A DNA stretch of 64,000 nt from Paenibacillus sp. PL91 (GCF_012935325.2 NZ_JABBYG020000003.1:496001-560000); one strand, 5' to 3'. Positions 26,208 to 35,175 are shown, counted from the stretch's first letter. Numbers and translations: made by a program. Notes: generated by a model from the sequence alone, not told the origin.

Positions 26208-27608
26208 TTATTTTTTCCATCCAGCTTGAATTTCTTTTAGTGCCGTATCCAAATCTACTGTTCCGCTTACCCAGTCAGTCATGCCTTTCCAGAATGTGCC
26301 TGCGCCTACTGCGCCAGGCATCAAGTCGGAGCCGTCAAAACGAATTGTATCCGCAGTTTTTACGAACTCAGCCATTCTGCGCTCTTGATCATTCGGGTAC
26401 CAAGACGGATCAGCATCATTCATTGGCGCTGTTACGCCGCCAGTTTGAATCCATGCTTTAAGTGATTCACCGGTTGTGAAAAATTCCATTACAGCGCGAA
26501 CCTCTGGACGATCGTTAAACATTGCGTAAATATCGCCCGAGATAAGAGCTGGCTGGCCGTATTGCTCGTCAATAGCAGGCAATGGGAACCAATCGTAATC
26601 ATCGGCAGTCAAGCCTTCTGGGAAGAAGCTTGTAATAAATCCAGCTTGACGGTGAAGCCATGCTTTTGGCGGATTATCGAATAGAGGCTTAACAGCGTCG
26701 CCAAACGATGTTGTAGCAATCGATTTTTTGCCGCCGTACACATAATCCTCGTTGAACCAAATTTCAGCCATTTTTTCCGCAGCGTTTTTAACTACAGGAT
26801 CTGTAAACGGAAGCTCGCCTGATACCCACTTATCGTAATTTTCCGGAGTCGTTGTACGGAGCATAATGTCCTCCATCCAATCGGTTGCCGGCCAGCCAGT
26901 CGCAGTACCGCTCTCAATGCCTATGCTCCACGCTGGATCGCCGTCCTTCGCGATTTGGTCAGTCAAGGTCATAAGCTCTGCCCATGTTTTTGGTACAGTA
27001 TAGCCTGCTTCCGCAAATGCTTTTTTGTTGTACCACACTAAGCTTTTCACGCTGCTGCGTGCCCATACACCCGCCATTACGTCTCCGCTGGCACCCTTCA
27101 TTGTTGCCATGTCAAGCCAGCTTTGGTTATATTGCTTTTTCAAATATTCATCGTTTAGGAAAGACTTCACGTCAATGACTTTTCCAGAGTTCACGAACCC
27201 TTTAAGTAAGCCTGGCTGCGGGAAATCCGCAATATCAGGAGCATTTCCGCCGTTTACGCGAACAGAGATGGTAGCCTCAAATTCCTTTGAGCCTTCATAA
27301 GAGATATCGATTCCTGTCTTGTCCTCGAATGCTTTGATGCTTTCATTGAATTTCACTTCATCCGCATCCGTGAACGGACCGAACATCGTTACTTTTTTAC
27401 CTTTAAAATCACCATTCATAGCTTGAGCAAGCGCTCCGTCACCCGCTCCAGTGTCGGTTCCGCCCTCTGTTGTATCGCTTGGCTTCTCAGTCGGCTGGTT
27501 GGTCGTATTATTTGTATTATTATTACCTCCGCAAGCCGTAATCGCCATTGCAAGCACAACCATTAAAATAAAAACAGTCAATGCATTCTTTGTTTTTTTC
27601 GTGTACAT
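26208..27608 (-). CDS. Extracellular sugar-binding lipoprotein (CUT1 ABC system)
   Basis: 466 residues from the ATG at 27608 (AAAGG eight bases upstream). Lipoprotein signal: hydrophobic residues 10-24 and lipobox ITAC with Cys26, followed by an Asn/Thr-rich linker. The MalE-like fold is indicated by KVTMFGPFTDADEVKFNESI, FEDKTGIDISYEGSKEFEATI, VRVNGGNAPDIADFPQPGLL and the WLD/W-rich core. First gene of the transporter operon under the LacI-family regulator just upstream, with an operator at 27799-27814. Given the GH13 enzyme, an alpha-glucoside is the likely ligand. Confidence 0.88.
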   Translation of the reverse strand: MYTKKTKNALTVFILMVVLAMAITACGGNNNTNNTTNQPTEKPSDTTEGGTDTGAGDGALAQAMNGDFKGKKVTMFGPFTDADEVKFNESIKAFEDKTGIDISYEGSKEFEATISVRVNGGNAPDIADFPQPGLLKGFVNSGKVIDVKSFLNDEYLKKQYNQSWLDMATMKGASGDVMAGVWARSSVKSLVWYNKKAFAEAGYTVPKTWAELMTLTDQIAKDGDPAWSIGIESGTATGWPATDWMEDIMLRTTTPENYDKWVSGELPFTDPVVKNAAEKMAEIWFNEDYVYGGKKSIATTSFGDAVKPLFDNPPKAWLHRQAGFITSFFPEGLTADDYDWFPLPAIDEQYGQPALISGDIYAMFNDRPEVRAVMEFFTTGESLKAWIQTGGVTAPMNDADPSWYPNDQERRMAEFVKTADTIRFDGSDLMPGAVGAGTFWKGMTDWVSGTVDLDTALKEIQAGWKK

Positions 27609-27707
27609 AGACCTCATCCTTTCATGTTTAAATCATTCAGTAATGAAATTACACGTTCATGGCCCTTTTGAATCGTAAATTATTTAGAATAGAAGACGAG
27701 CTGAGTC

Positions 27708-27719
27708 ATCACCTCCTTT
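27708..27719 (-). promoter_or_regulatory. Orphan strong Shine-Dalgarno in the binding-protein leader
   Basis: AAAGGAGGTGAT on the minus strand, complementary to the 16S rRNA 3' end over 12 bases, but about 100 bases upstream of the real start. The only ATG next to it is two bases away and opens a 9-codon frame (MTQLVFYSK). Resembles the STAB-SD mRNA stabilisers known from Bacillus cry genes. Confidence 0.5.
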
Positions 27720-27798
27720 AAAGTGCCAATATAGGCTCTTTTTATGCTCCGAGCAGTTTAAAATCAGTCAGACAACAATAAAAAACGCTTAAATTTAC

Positions 27799-27814
27799 TT
27801 GAAAAGCTTTTCAA
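27799..27814. promoter_or_regulatory. LacI-family operator upstream of the sugar ABC operon
   Basis: TTGAAAAGCTTTTCAA, a perfect 16-bp palindrome. Its core GAAAAGCTTTTC recurs in the array before the LacI-type gene at 29010-29047. Confidence 0.7.
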
Positions 27815-27891
27815 ATTAAGACGGCGAAAACGATTAAAGCCGTTGCGGCAAAAGCTCGTTTCGCGACTATCCTTTTCAATAGGTAAGGTCT

Positions 27892-28899
27892 TTATTGAAC
27901 TGGCCTTGTCGACTCTCGCACGATCAAATGATGGGGAAGCTTTTCTCTTAGAACGTCTACTTTGCCCGTCGTAATCAGCTCATGCAGCTTCTGTACCGAT
28001 CGGAACCCAATGTCATAAGTCGGCTGGTCTATCGTCGTCAGCTTCGGAATAAACATTTGAGCCATTCGAATATTGTCAAAGCCGACAACGGATATGTGCT
28101 CGGGAACGGATTTGCCCTGCTCACGCAAATACGATATCGTCCCCATTGCGAATTCATCCGATGCTGCAAAAACCGCCGTCAGGCCAGGGCAACGCGTCAA
28201 TAATAGCTCTGCTGCCTCATAACCATGCTCGAACCGATGCTCTGCAAATTCGATGCAATTCTCGTATTCCGAAAGACCATACTCCCTCAATGCCTTTTTG
28301 AAGCCGGCGTAACGCGGCTCGCCGGAGATCGTGTCTCCTAAAGGAAAGCCGATCATGCCGATTTGGCGATGGCCTGATTCAATGAGATGCTTAATCGCTT
28401 CATACGCGGCTCGTTCATCATCAATATCGACAGAAGGAATATCATATTCAGGAGCATTAGTTGAAGCAAGCACGAATGGCAATCGATAGCGCTGCATTTC
28501 CTCGTAATACTCTTCATGCAGAGAATCGCTTGTAAATATGATGCCGTCTACCTGTTTTTCGAAAAAGCTTTGCACGTACGCGATAGTCCGCTTCTTATCG
28601 CGATCCGTATTGCAGATCATCAGACTATGGTTCAGCATAACCGCAGCATCCTGCATGCCGCGTATTAAGCCGGCATAATACGGATTCTCAATATCCGGAA
28701 TCATAACGCCAAGCGTATCAGATTTTTTGTAAATCAATCCTCTAGCGAATCCATTCGGTTGATATTGAAGCGCTTCAATAGCCTCAAGCACCTTCATACG
28801 CTTCTCTTCCACCACAGTTTCCGGTGCATTCATAACTCTGGATACTGTGCTAATAGATACGTTTGCGTATTTTGCGACATCGCGTATTGTCGATTTCAT
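27892..28899 (-). CDS. LacI-family transcriptional regulator
   Basis: 335 residues, the family norm. N-terminal helix-turn-helix IRDVAKYANVSISTVSRVMN at residues 4-23, hinge helix near 50, then the periplasmic-binding-like effector domain (LGVMIPDIENPYYAGLIRGM near 62). AAAGG lies ten bases before the ATG. Encoded directly upstream of the alpha-glucoside ABC operon and on the same strand; palindromes of the same sequence precede both, so it most likely represses the operon and itself, with a sugar as inducer. Effector identity is inference. Confidence 0.9.
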   Translation of the reverse strand: MKSTIRDVAKYANVSISTVSRVMNAPETVVEEKRMKVLEAIEALQYQPNGFARGLIYKKSDTLGVMIPDIENPYYAGLIRGMQDAAVMLNHSLMICNTDRDKKRTIAYVQSFFEKQVDGIIFTSDSLHEEYYEEMQRYRLPFVLASTNAPEYDIPSVDIDDERAAYEAIKHLIESGHRQIGMIGFPLGDTISGEPRYAGFKKALREYGLSEYENCIEFAEHRFEHGYEAAELLLTRCPGLTAVFAASDEFAMGTISYLREQGKSVPEHISVVGFDNIRMAQMFIPKLTTIDQPTYDIGFRSVQKLHELITTGKVDVLREKLPHHLIVRESTRPVQ

Positions 28900-29152
28900 A
28901 ATTGCACGCCTTTCTTGATGAGCGAGTTCGTTTGCTTGTGCGGTAGTTTGCTCTAGTTCAGATCATTTTACAATGATAATAGTCTGCGCTTTTTATGAAA
29001 GGGCTTTCTGAAAAGCTTTTCTGAAAAGCTTTTCTGAAAACCTTTTCAAACGTAGTATAAACCCTATTCACCCATTATGCAACCAAAATTTATAAGAGCA
29101 TGTTCGCTGCGCCTCCAGCTCTTAGGCAAGCTGATTTACTGCCCCTATCGGA
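28900..29152. other. Upstream region of the LacI-family gene
   Basis: Holds the fourfold 13-bp operator array (28997-29047) and AT-rich promoter DNA. TATTAT on the minus strand near 28971-28976 is a possible -10, but no good -35 at the right distance was seen. Nothing coding. Confidence 0.4.
28997..29047. promoter_or_regulatory. Tandem array of four 13-bp operator-like palindromes
   Basis: Units start at 28997, 29010, 29023 and 29036, exactly 13 bases apart: GAAAGGGCTTTC, GAAAAGCTTTTC (twice) and GAAAACCTTTTC, each followed by one T. The two central units equal the core of the operator at 27799-27814. Probable autoregulatory site of the LacI-family gene. Confidence 0.65.
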
Positions 29153-29199
29153 CAAAAAAAAGCGCCGTCCGCAAGATTTCCCTTGCAAACAGGCGCTTT
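29153..29199 (-). terminator. Intrinsic terminator of the ABC-F gene
   Basis: AAAGCGCC pairs with GGCGCTTT, with an inner GCAAG/CTTGC stem, followed on the minus strand by eight Ts. Confidence 0.85.
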
Positions 29200-29210
29200 C
29201 CTATATGATC

Positions 29211-30830
29211 TTATACAGCGTACATACGCTCGCGAAGTGCTTTAACTTCAGCACTTTCAAGGTACTCGTCATACGTCATCATCCGGTCAATTACGCCGTT
29301 TGGCGTAATTTCAACGATGCGGTTCGCGATCGTTTGAACGAACTGATGGTCATGTGAAGTAAATAGAACCGTACAATCCGTATCCGTAAGACCGTTGTTG
29401 AGTGCCGTAATCGATTCTAGGTCCAAGTGATTCGTTGGCTCATCGAGAATAAATACGTTCGCGCCCTCAAGCATCATCTTGGAGAGCATGCAGCGAACCT
29501 TCTCGCCCCCGGACAAAACGCTTGCTTTCTTCATCGCATCGTCGCCGGAGAAGAGCATACGGCCAAGGAAGCCGCGAATGAACGTCTCATCCGGGTCCTT
29601 CGAATATTGACGAAGCCATTCCACAAGATTCAAATCTACCCCATCGAAATAAGGAGAGTTGTCTTTCGGGAAATAAGCCTGCGTAGTCGTTACGCCCCAT
29701 GAGTAGCTGCCGGAATCCGCTTCAACCTCGCCGACAAGCAGCTGGAATAGCAAAGTCTTAGGCAAGCTGTTCGGTCCAACAAATGCAACCTTATCACCCT
29801 TGTTAAGCGCAATGGTCAGGTTGTCGATAATTTTCTCGCCGTCGATCGATTTCGTCAAGCTGTCAACAAGCAATAGCTGCTTGCCCGCTTCACGCTCTCC
29901 TTTGAAGAGGATAAACGGATATTTACGGTTCGAAGGACGAATATCGTCAAGCGAAATTTTCTCAAGCAATTTCTGTCTTGATGTCGCTTGCTTCGCCTTT
30001 GATTTGTTCGCGCTGAAGCGCTGGATAAAGGCTTGAAGCTCCTTAATTTTGTCTTCCTTCTTCTTGTTCTCACCGCGCATCAGCTGCAAAGCAAGCTGGC
30101 TGGATTCGTACCAGAAGTCGTAGTTGCCGACGTACATTTGGATTTTGCCGAAGTCAATATCCGCAATGTGCGTACAAACCGTATTCAGGAAGTGCCTGTC
30201 ATGGCTGACTACGACTACAGTGCCTTTGTAGTCGGCAAGGAAATCTTCCAACCAACGAATGGACTCAATGTCCAAGTGGTTGGTAGGCTCATCGAGCAAT
30301 AGAATGTTCGGCGAGCCGAACAAAGCTTGAGCCAGCAATACACGAACCTTCTCGTTACCGCTTAGGTCAGCCATTTTCTTATCGTGCAGCTCAGGAGTAA
30401 TGCCGAGTCCGTTAAGCATCTCTGCCGCTTCCGACTCCGCTTCCCAGCCGTTCATGTCTGCAAACTCAGCTTCAAGCTCGCCTGCGCGCATGCCGTCTTC
30501 GTCCGTGAAGTCCGCTTTTGCATAAAGAGCGTCCTTCTCCTTCATCACTTCATAAAGACGTTTGTGACCCATCATTACCGTCTCGAGTACTACGGACTCG
30601 TCGTATTCGTAATGGTTCTGCTTCAGAACGGCAAGCCGCTCGCCCGGCGTTATATGAACTTCTCCGTGCGATTGCTCCACTTCGCCTGATAGTATTTTTA
30701 AAAAGGTCGATTTGCCCGCGCCGTTAGCGCCGATCAAGCCGTAACAGTTGCCTGGCGTAAACTTGATGCTTACATCTTCAAAAAGCGCCCGCTTCCCATA
30801 ACGGAGCGTTATGCCACTTGTACTAATCAT
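29211..30830 (-). CDS. ABC-F family ATPase (YkpA/YbiT group)
   Basis: 539 residues from the ATG at 30830. Two ABC modules joined by a charged linker and without membrane segments, so an ABC-F protein acting on the ribosome. Module 1: Walker A GANGAGKST near residue 34, signature variant LSGNEKV, LLLDEPTNHLD. Linker with MRGENKKKEDKIKELQAFI. Module 2: atypical P-loop GPNSLPKT, signature LSGGEKV, FILDEPTNHLD. Degenerate module-2 P-loops (GxNxxxKT) are usual in the YkpA/YbiT subgroup. Function is translation-related; specific role uncertain. Extended -10 promoter at 30876-30884. Confidence 0.88.
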   Translation of the reverse strand: MISTSGITLRYGKRALFEDVSIKFTPGNCYGLIGANGAGKSTFLKILSGEVEQSHGEVHITPGERLAVLKQNHYEYDESVVLETVMMGHKRLYEVMKEKDALYAKADFTDEDGMRAGELEAEFADMNGWEAESEAAEMLNGLGITPELHDKKMADLSGNEKVRVLLAQALFGSPNILLLDEPTNHLDIESIRWLEDFLADYKGTVVVVSHDRHFLNTVCTHIADIDFGKIQMYVGNYDFWYESSQLALQLMRGENKKKEDKIKELQAFIQRFSANKSKAKQATSRQKLLEKISLDDIRPSNRKYPFILFKGEREAGKQLLLVDSLTKSIDGEKIIDNLTIALNKGDKVAFVGPNSLPKTLLFQLLVGEVEADSGSYSWGVTTTQAYFPKDNSPYFDGVDLNLVEWLRQYSKDPDETFIRGFLGRMLFSGDDAMKKASVLSGGEKVRCMLSKMMLEGANVFILDEPTNHLDLESITALNNGLTDTDCTVLFTSHDHQFVQTIANRIVEITPNGVIDRMMTYDEYLESAEVKALRERMYAV

Positions 30831-31168
30831 TCGTTTAATCCCGTCCTTCACTACAAAATCGCTTTATATCGAATCATTATACCACAGTATGCGCGGAAAC
30901 CGAACCTTCTTTTGCCTTGCCGTCAACCTTTCCGCTCATCCGCCAAATCATACAAGCACTTGCTGCGTACAGCATAGCGCTCAAATAAAACAAAAATTTG
31001 ATCTTCAGCCCGTCTATTAAATAGTCTCACACTATGACTGCAAAGCCTGAAGCAGCATGATTTCATAAAATGATACGCCCCGATTGTAAGGTCTTCGGCT
31101 CCAGGTCGGTATAATCTTATTGCAAAAACAATCGATCTCTTTTTTCATACCAATTATCTTCACGGTTA
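30831..31168. other. Intergenic region upstream of the ABC-F gene
   Basis: Contains the ABC-F promoter near 30876-30884. The rest (to the terminator at 31169) shows no ribosome-site-supported open frame and no clear repeat or RNA structure. Confidence 0.4.
30876..30884 (-). promoter_or_regulatory. Extended -10 promoter of the ABC-F gene
   Basis: On the minus strand TGG-TATAAT (TGn extended -10), about 46 bases before the ATG at 30830. The -35 match is weak. Confidence 0.5.
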
Positions 31169-31221
31169 GAAAAAGCCTCCTCAAAATGACCGGCAATATG
31201 TCATTTCCTACGAGGAGGCTT
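31169..31221 (-). terminator. Intrinsic terminator of the Gfo/Idh oxidoreductase gene
   Basis: AAGCCTCCTC pairs with GAGGAGGCTT, with an inner ATGAC/GTCAT stem, followed by a T-run on the minus strand. Confidence 0.8.
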
Positions 31222-31259
31222 ACCAATATTTGATCGATATGGAATCGTAACTTAAACGG

Positions 31260-32330
31260 CTAATCCCAGTTCAGCTTCACTTCATTGCCCGTGCGGGATG
31301 ATTCGTAAATGGCATCGAGAATACGGTTGTTTGTATAGCCCGACAGCGCGGACGTAATCGGTTCTTTGCCCTCGCGGATACATTCCACGAAATGACGGCT
31401 CATCAATATACGGTCATCTTCGCCCTCAAGCGGCACAATATCGCTCTCAACGACTTCATTGTTTGTATGCGTGACATACTTTCCGTTATTTCCAATAATC
31501 GCTACACCGCCCTGCGTTCCCATCAAATGAATAAACGGGTCCTCCGGCAGAAATGCGGAATGCGCCGCCCAGCTTACTTCAAGCGATAAGGTTGCCCCAT
31601 TATCGAGCTTGATCAGCGCAGATGCAAGATCCTCAACATCGTAATACCCGTCCCAATTCGGTGTTCCCCATGTACCCGTACCTTGACGCTTCGGTCCGAA
31701 TTCGGCATAAGTCGAGCCGTAAACCGAAATTGGCTTCGGATTGCCCATCAGATAAAGCGACAGGTCAAGCATATGAACGCCAATATCGATTAGAGGGCCG
31801 CCGCCAGCCATGTCTTTGCGCGTAAACCATGAGCCCCAACCGGGAATGCCTTTTTTCCGGAACCAGCCAGCCTTCGCATTGTAAATAGGTCCGACATCGC
31901 CATTGTCAATCCGCTGCTTAAGAGCGCGGCTTAGCCCGCTCCAGCGCATTTGATGCGACATCATCAAAATTTTGCCGGATTTCTTGGCTTCCTCAACAAT
32001 GGCGCGAGCCGCTTCGGAATCGATAGCCATCGGTTTCTCCAGCAGCACATGCTTGCCTTGCTTCAGCGCTTCTACAGCCAGGGCTGCATGAAATTGATTC
32101 GGAACGCCGATGACAACCGCGTCGATAGTTGGATCCTCAAGCAGCGATTGCGGGCTTGCGTGAACAAGCGAAATGCCGTGCTCAGCAGCACGCTGCTCGG
32201 CAAGCGGTAGATAAACGTCCGTTACAGCGACGACGTCGATTCCATCCACCTTATTGAACGTCTCCATGTGAATGCTTCCGATCGCGCCCGCTCCGATAAC
32301 ACCAAGACGTATGTTTGTTGCGTGAATCAT
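31260..32330 (-). CDS. Gfo/Idh/MocA-family oxidoreductase
   Basis: NAD(P)-dependent dehydrogenase of sugars or inositols. 356 residues. Rossmann motif GVIGAGAIGSIH near residues 10-21, DAVVIGVPNQFH near 70, the catalytic EKP motif (LLEKPMAID) near 95, and the C-terminal beta-sheet domain with GGGPLIDIGVHMLDL carrying the D-x-G-x-H active-site pattern. AGGAGGAG precedes the ATG, and a five-copy hairpin repeat array begins 18 bases upstream of the start. Substrate unknown; monocistronic. Confidence 0.85.
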   Translation of the reverse strand: MIHATNIRLGVIGAGAIGSIHMETFNKVDGIDVVAVTDVYLPLAEQRAAEHGISLVHASPQSLLEDPTIDAVVIGVPNQFHAALAVEALKQGKHVLLEKPMAIDSEAARAIVEEAKKSGKILMMSHQMRWSGLSRALKQRIDNGDVGPIYNAKAGWFRKKGIPGWGSWFTRKDMAGGGPLIDIGVHMLDLSLYLMGNPKPISVYGSTYAEFGPKRQGTGTWGTPNWDGYYDVEDLASALIKLDNGATLSLEVSWAAHSAFLPEDPFIHLMGTQGGVAIIGNNGKYVTHTNNEVVESDIVPLEGEDDRILMSRHFVECIREGKEPITSALSGYTNNRILDAIYESSRTGNEVKLNWD

Positions 32331-32348
32331 GTATTGCTCCTCCTATTT

Positions 32349-32524
32349 GGATTGCCAATGCAATCCTTGCTTCGTAAGATTAGACATGGGTTGGCGAATG
32401 CATCCTTGCTTCGAAAGATTAAGCATTGGATTGCGAATGCAATCCTTGTCTCGAAAGATTAAGCATTGATTTCGAATACATACTTTGCTTTGTAAGACTA
32501 TGCTTAGGTCTGCATGAGCAAACC
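32349..32524 (-). repeat. Five tandem 39-40 bp hairpin repeat units
   Basis: Hairpin cores of 18 bases start at 32349, 32388, 32428, 32468 and 32507. The best ones are GGATTGC-CAAT-GCAATCC and GGATTGC-GAAT-GCAATCC (perfect 7-4-7 stems); the fifth is GGTCTGC-ATGA-GCAAACC with one mismatch; the second and fourth are decayed. The spacers share TTGCTTCGTAAGATTAAGCAT-like sequence. The same unit occurs twice at 26079-26143. Not coding: units are 39 or 40 long and indel-prone. Confidence 0.75.
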
Positions 32525-32619
32525 ATGCTTTTCTCATTACTGAAAGTTTACTTGCTCAGTATACAGCTTTCATTTTCCGCCGTCACTGTCCGCATTTGGC
32601 GCACTCTTGTACTCGTTTG

Positions 32620-33720
32620 TCATTTGCCGGAGAGGCGCCACGTCTCCCCATGCGGCAGAATTAGAATCCGTTCATCATCGAGGCATCGTTTTCTGCGCTC
32701 GGCCTCCAGCCGATCCAGCGCTTCACGCGGCGTATCATCGGCTAGCTTGAAGGCGCCATAATGCATCGGCACGAACCATTTGGCTTCCAAATCCTCAAAC
32801 GCTTGGAGCGCTTGCTCCGGCGTAATATGCTGAGGACCCATGAACCATTCCGGCTCGTAAGCACCGATGGGCAGAAGCGCAACATCGATTGGAAAACGAC
32901 GGCCGATCTCCTTAAAGCCTTGAAAGTAGCCACTGTCTCCAGCAAAATAAATGGTCGGCGCCTCCGATACGATAGGCCGGTCAACGTTGGACAGTTCACT
33001 GAAAAATGGTTTTTCCCATGGGGCCATAGGCTCCCTAGCGCTTGCAATTTGCGCTCGAGCCTTTCCCTCATCGGAACCGCTGTGAGGCTTTTTGACGCCA
33101 GCGTGACTGACAAGCTTCCCGGTTCGCGAAGTCGGACGCTCGATAACGAAGCCCCCCCAATGCGAGCTGTTCGTATCCCATGGGTTTCGGCGCGTCGAAT
33201 GCTGAGAAGGCACGAACGTAAACTTCACACCGTGGATTATGACCGATTCCCACCAATGCAGCTCCTTGATTCTAATAAAGCCTTTTTTACGCAGCTTTGG
33301 TCCAAGCCCGGCAGGCACTAGCAATTGCCTAGAGCCGATAAGCCTGCGCAGCGAATTTATATTTAAATGATCATAATGGGAATGAGAAATAAGTACGACA
33401 TCTACCGGCGGTACGTCCTCAACCTTGATCCCTGGCGGCGAAAGTCTTTTTTGAAAAGCCATCTGGGTCGACCATACGGGGTCCGTAATAATGTTCAATC
33501 CGCCATGCTGAATGAAAAAAGTTGAATGACCAACCCATGTTATGGAAGGCCATTTTCGATTATCCTCCAAGTATGCGATATCAGGTTCAACATTCGGAAC
33601 GGTGAATGAATAATCCTTCATTCTCAGTCTGCGAATGCGTTCCTGACGCCATCTTTTGAATTGCTTCAAAGACGTATGCTGCTCAATAGGATCTATGTTA
33701 GCAAATCGTTTTAACTTCAA
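32620..33720 (-). CDS. MBL-fold metallo-hydrolase (NAPE-PLD/UlaG-like)
   Basis: 366 residues from a TTG at 33720, chosen because GGAGG lies nine bases upstream. Metal motif HSHYDHLN (HxHxDH) near residue 118, STRRNPWDTNSSHWGGFVIE, second-site Asp in YFAGDSGYF near 260 and final His in MHYGAFKLAD near 330. The pattern WVGHSTFFIQHGGLNIITDPVW is typical of the NAPE-PLD-like branch, which hydrolyses phosphodiester or lactone bonds. Cytoplasmic, no signal peptide. Substrate unknown. Confidence 0.82.
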   Translation of the reverse strand: MKLKRFANIDPIEQHTSLKQFKRWRQERIRRLRMKDYSFTVPNVEPDIAYLEDNRKWPSITWVGHSTFFIQHGGLNIITDPVWSTQMAFQKRLSPPGIKVEDVPPVDVVLISHSHYDHLNINSLRRLIGSRQLLVPAGLGPKLRKKGFIRIKELHWWESVIIHGVKFTFVPSQHSTRRNPWDTNSSHWGGFVIERPTSRTGKLVSHAGVKKPHSGSDEGKARAQIASAREPMAPWEKPFFSELSNVDRPIVSEAPTIYFAGDSGYFQGFKEIGRRFPIDVALLPIGAYEPEWFMGPQHITPEQALQAFEDLEAKWFVPMHYGAFKLADDTPREALDRLEAERRKRCLDDERILILPHGETWRLSGK

Positions 33721-34017
33721 CCGTCCATCCCTCCCTCGCAAATATCCGTTGTTTAAATAAGATACCAAGCTGACAGCTCTTAATGCAAATAGGTTAAATA
33801 TTTTTTATGCGTAAAGCACCACATCTCGCAGCAGCGCGCCTTTTCAGCTAAAAGCGAATAATGGCATCCAAACGCTTCGTTGTTAGCATCCTAACTTGAA
33901 ATCAGTTAAACTACTTTATATAGGTTTTACACATAAGACTACGCTTTCGACGCACCATTTGTTACTGTTGGTCAGCAAAAAACAATAATTACATCATCAT
34001 TTCCAGGAGGTTTCCTT
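33721..34017. other. Divergent intergenic region
   Basis: 297 bases between the MBL hydrolase and the CvfC-like gene. AT-rich; TTGAAA near 33897 followed by TATATA 15 bases on is a poor promoter candidate for the plus-strand gene. Nothing else was seen. Confidence 0.3.
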
Positions 34018-35175
34018 ATGAAACTAATTTCAATAGAACCGACGCCTAGCCCCAACTCCATGAAGCTGAACGTCGATGAGATGCTTCCGCGCGGGCGCAG
34101 GCTTACCTTTAAAGCCAGCGAAGCAAGCGATGCTCCCGAGCTGCTGCAGCAGCTTTTGCAAATCAATGGCGTAAAAAGCCTGTTCCGTACCGCTGACTTT
34201 ATTGCGCTGGACCGGAAGCCAGGAGCGGATTGGGCTGCCATATTGGCTTCGGCAGGCCAATTGCTGCAGAAGGATCAGGCTGATGGAGGGCAGGATGACG
34301 GCAAGAGCGGCCCTTCATCAAGCTATGGAGAAGCGCAGGTGCTCGTTCAAATGTATCGCGGAATTCCGATGCAGGTTCGCGTGCGCATGGGAGATAGCGA
34401 GGTGCGATCGGCACTGCCTCCGCAGTTCGCCGAAGCGGTTGGCGTCGCTGCCGGCTCGGGCATGATTCGCGAGCGCAAGCTGGAGGAATTTGGCGTGCGT
34501 TACGGGGAACCGGAGGAAATCGCAGCCGAGATCGTGCGCGAGATCGAAGCCTCGTATACGGCAGAGCGATTGGAGACGCTCGTTCAAGCTGCCATCGAGC
34601 TTGGGAATTCGGGCGGGGCGGAGGAAGCTGCGGCTGCGGTTGTCAGGCCGGCTCCTCTTACGCTGGACGAAGCGCAGGAGCAGTTCGCCTCTCCGGATTG
34701 GCAGGTGCGCTATGCCGCTCTTGACCGTTACGCAGCCTCCATCGAGGGCTTGCCTCTGCTGGCTGCGGCGATTAAGGATGAGAATACTTCGATTCGCAGA
34801 CTCGCGGTCATCTATCTAGGTGATTTGCGGGCGCCTGAAGCGCTGCCTTATTTATTTATCGCGCTGCGCGATTCTTCGACCTCCGTTAGACGGACAGCAG
34901 GCGATACGTTATCCGATCTCGGCGATCCGGCTGCTATTGGCCCGATGATCGAATCGCTTCGCGACAAGAACAAGCTTGTCCGCTGGAGGGCTGCACGCTT
35001 TCTATACGAGGCTGGGGACGAATCAGCGGTAGAGGCGCTTCGCGAGGCTGCGAAGGACAGTGAATTCGAGATCCAGCTCCAAGCCCAAATGGCGCTTGAG
35101 CGGATTGAGCGCGGCGAGGAAGCTGCCGGCTCCGTATGGCAGCAAATGACCTCGGCGCGCAAAAACGAGCAATGA
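34018..35175 (+). CDS. CvfC/YpgR-type protein: Nfu N-terminal domain plus HEAT repeats
   Basis: 385 residues. Residues 1-85 resemble the Nfu/NifU N-terminal domain (ISIEPTPSPNSMKLNV ... GVKSLFRTADFIALDR). The middle part is a VRSALPPQFAEAV region, and residues about 215-370 are HEAT-like helical repeats (DWQVRYAALDRYA, DENTSIRRLAVIYLGDL, DSSTSVRRTAGDTLSDLGD, DKNKLVRWRAARFLYEAGDE). This combination matches the conserved virulence factor C family (YpgR in Bacillus). No Fe-S cysteines are present, so it is not itself a scaffold; molecular role unknown. AGGAGG precedes the ATG. Confidence 0.78.
   Translation: MKLISIEPTPSPNSMKLNVDEMLPRGRRLTFKASEASDAPELLQQLLQINGVKSLFRTADFIALDRKPGADWAAILASAGQLLQKDQADGGQDDGKSGPSSSYGEAQVLVQMYRGIPMQVRVRMGDSEVRSALPPQFAEAVGVAAGSGMIRERKLEEFGVRYGEPEEIAAEIVREIEASYTAERLETLVQAAIELGNSGGAEEAAAAVVRPAPLTLDEAQEQFASPDWQVRYAALDRYAASIEGLPLLAAAIKDENTSIRRLAVIYLGDLRAPEALPYLFIALRDSSTSVRRTAGDTLSDLGDPAAIGPMIESLRDKNKLVRWRAARFLYEAGDESAVEALREAAKDSEFEIQLQAQMALERIERGEEAAGSVWQQMTSARKNEQ

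Noticed and set aside
31032-31226. 64-codon minus-strand frame downstream of the Gfo/Idh gene
   Set aside because: It covers the terminator hairpin and has no ribosome site or family features.
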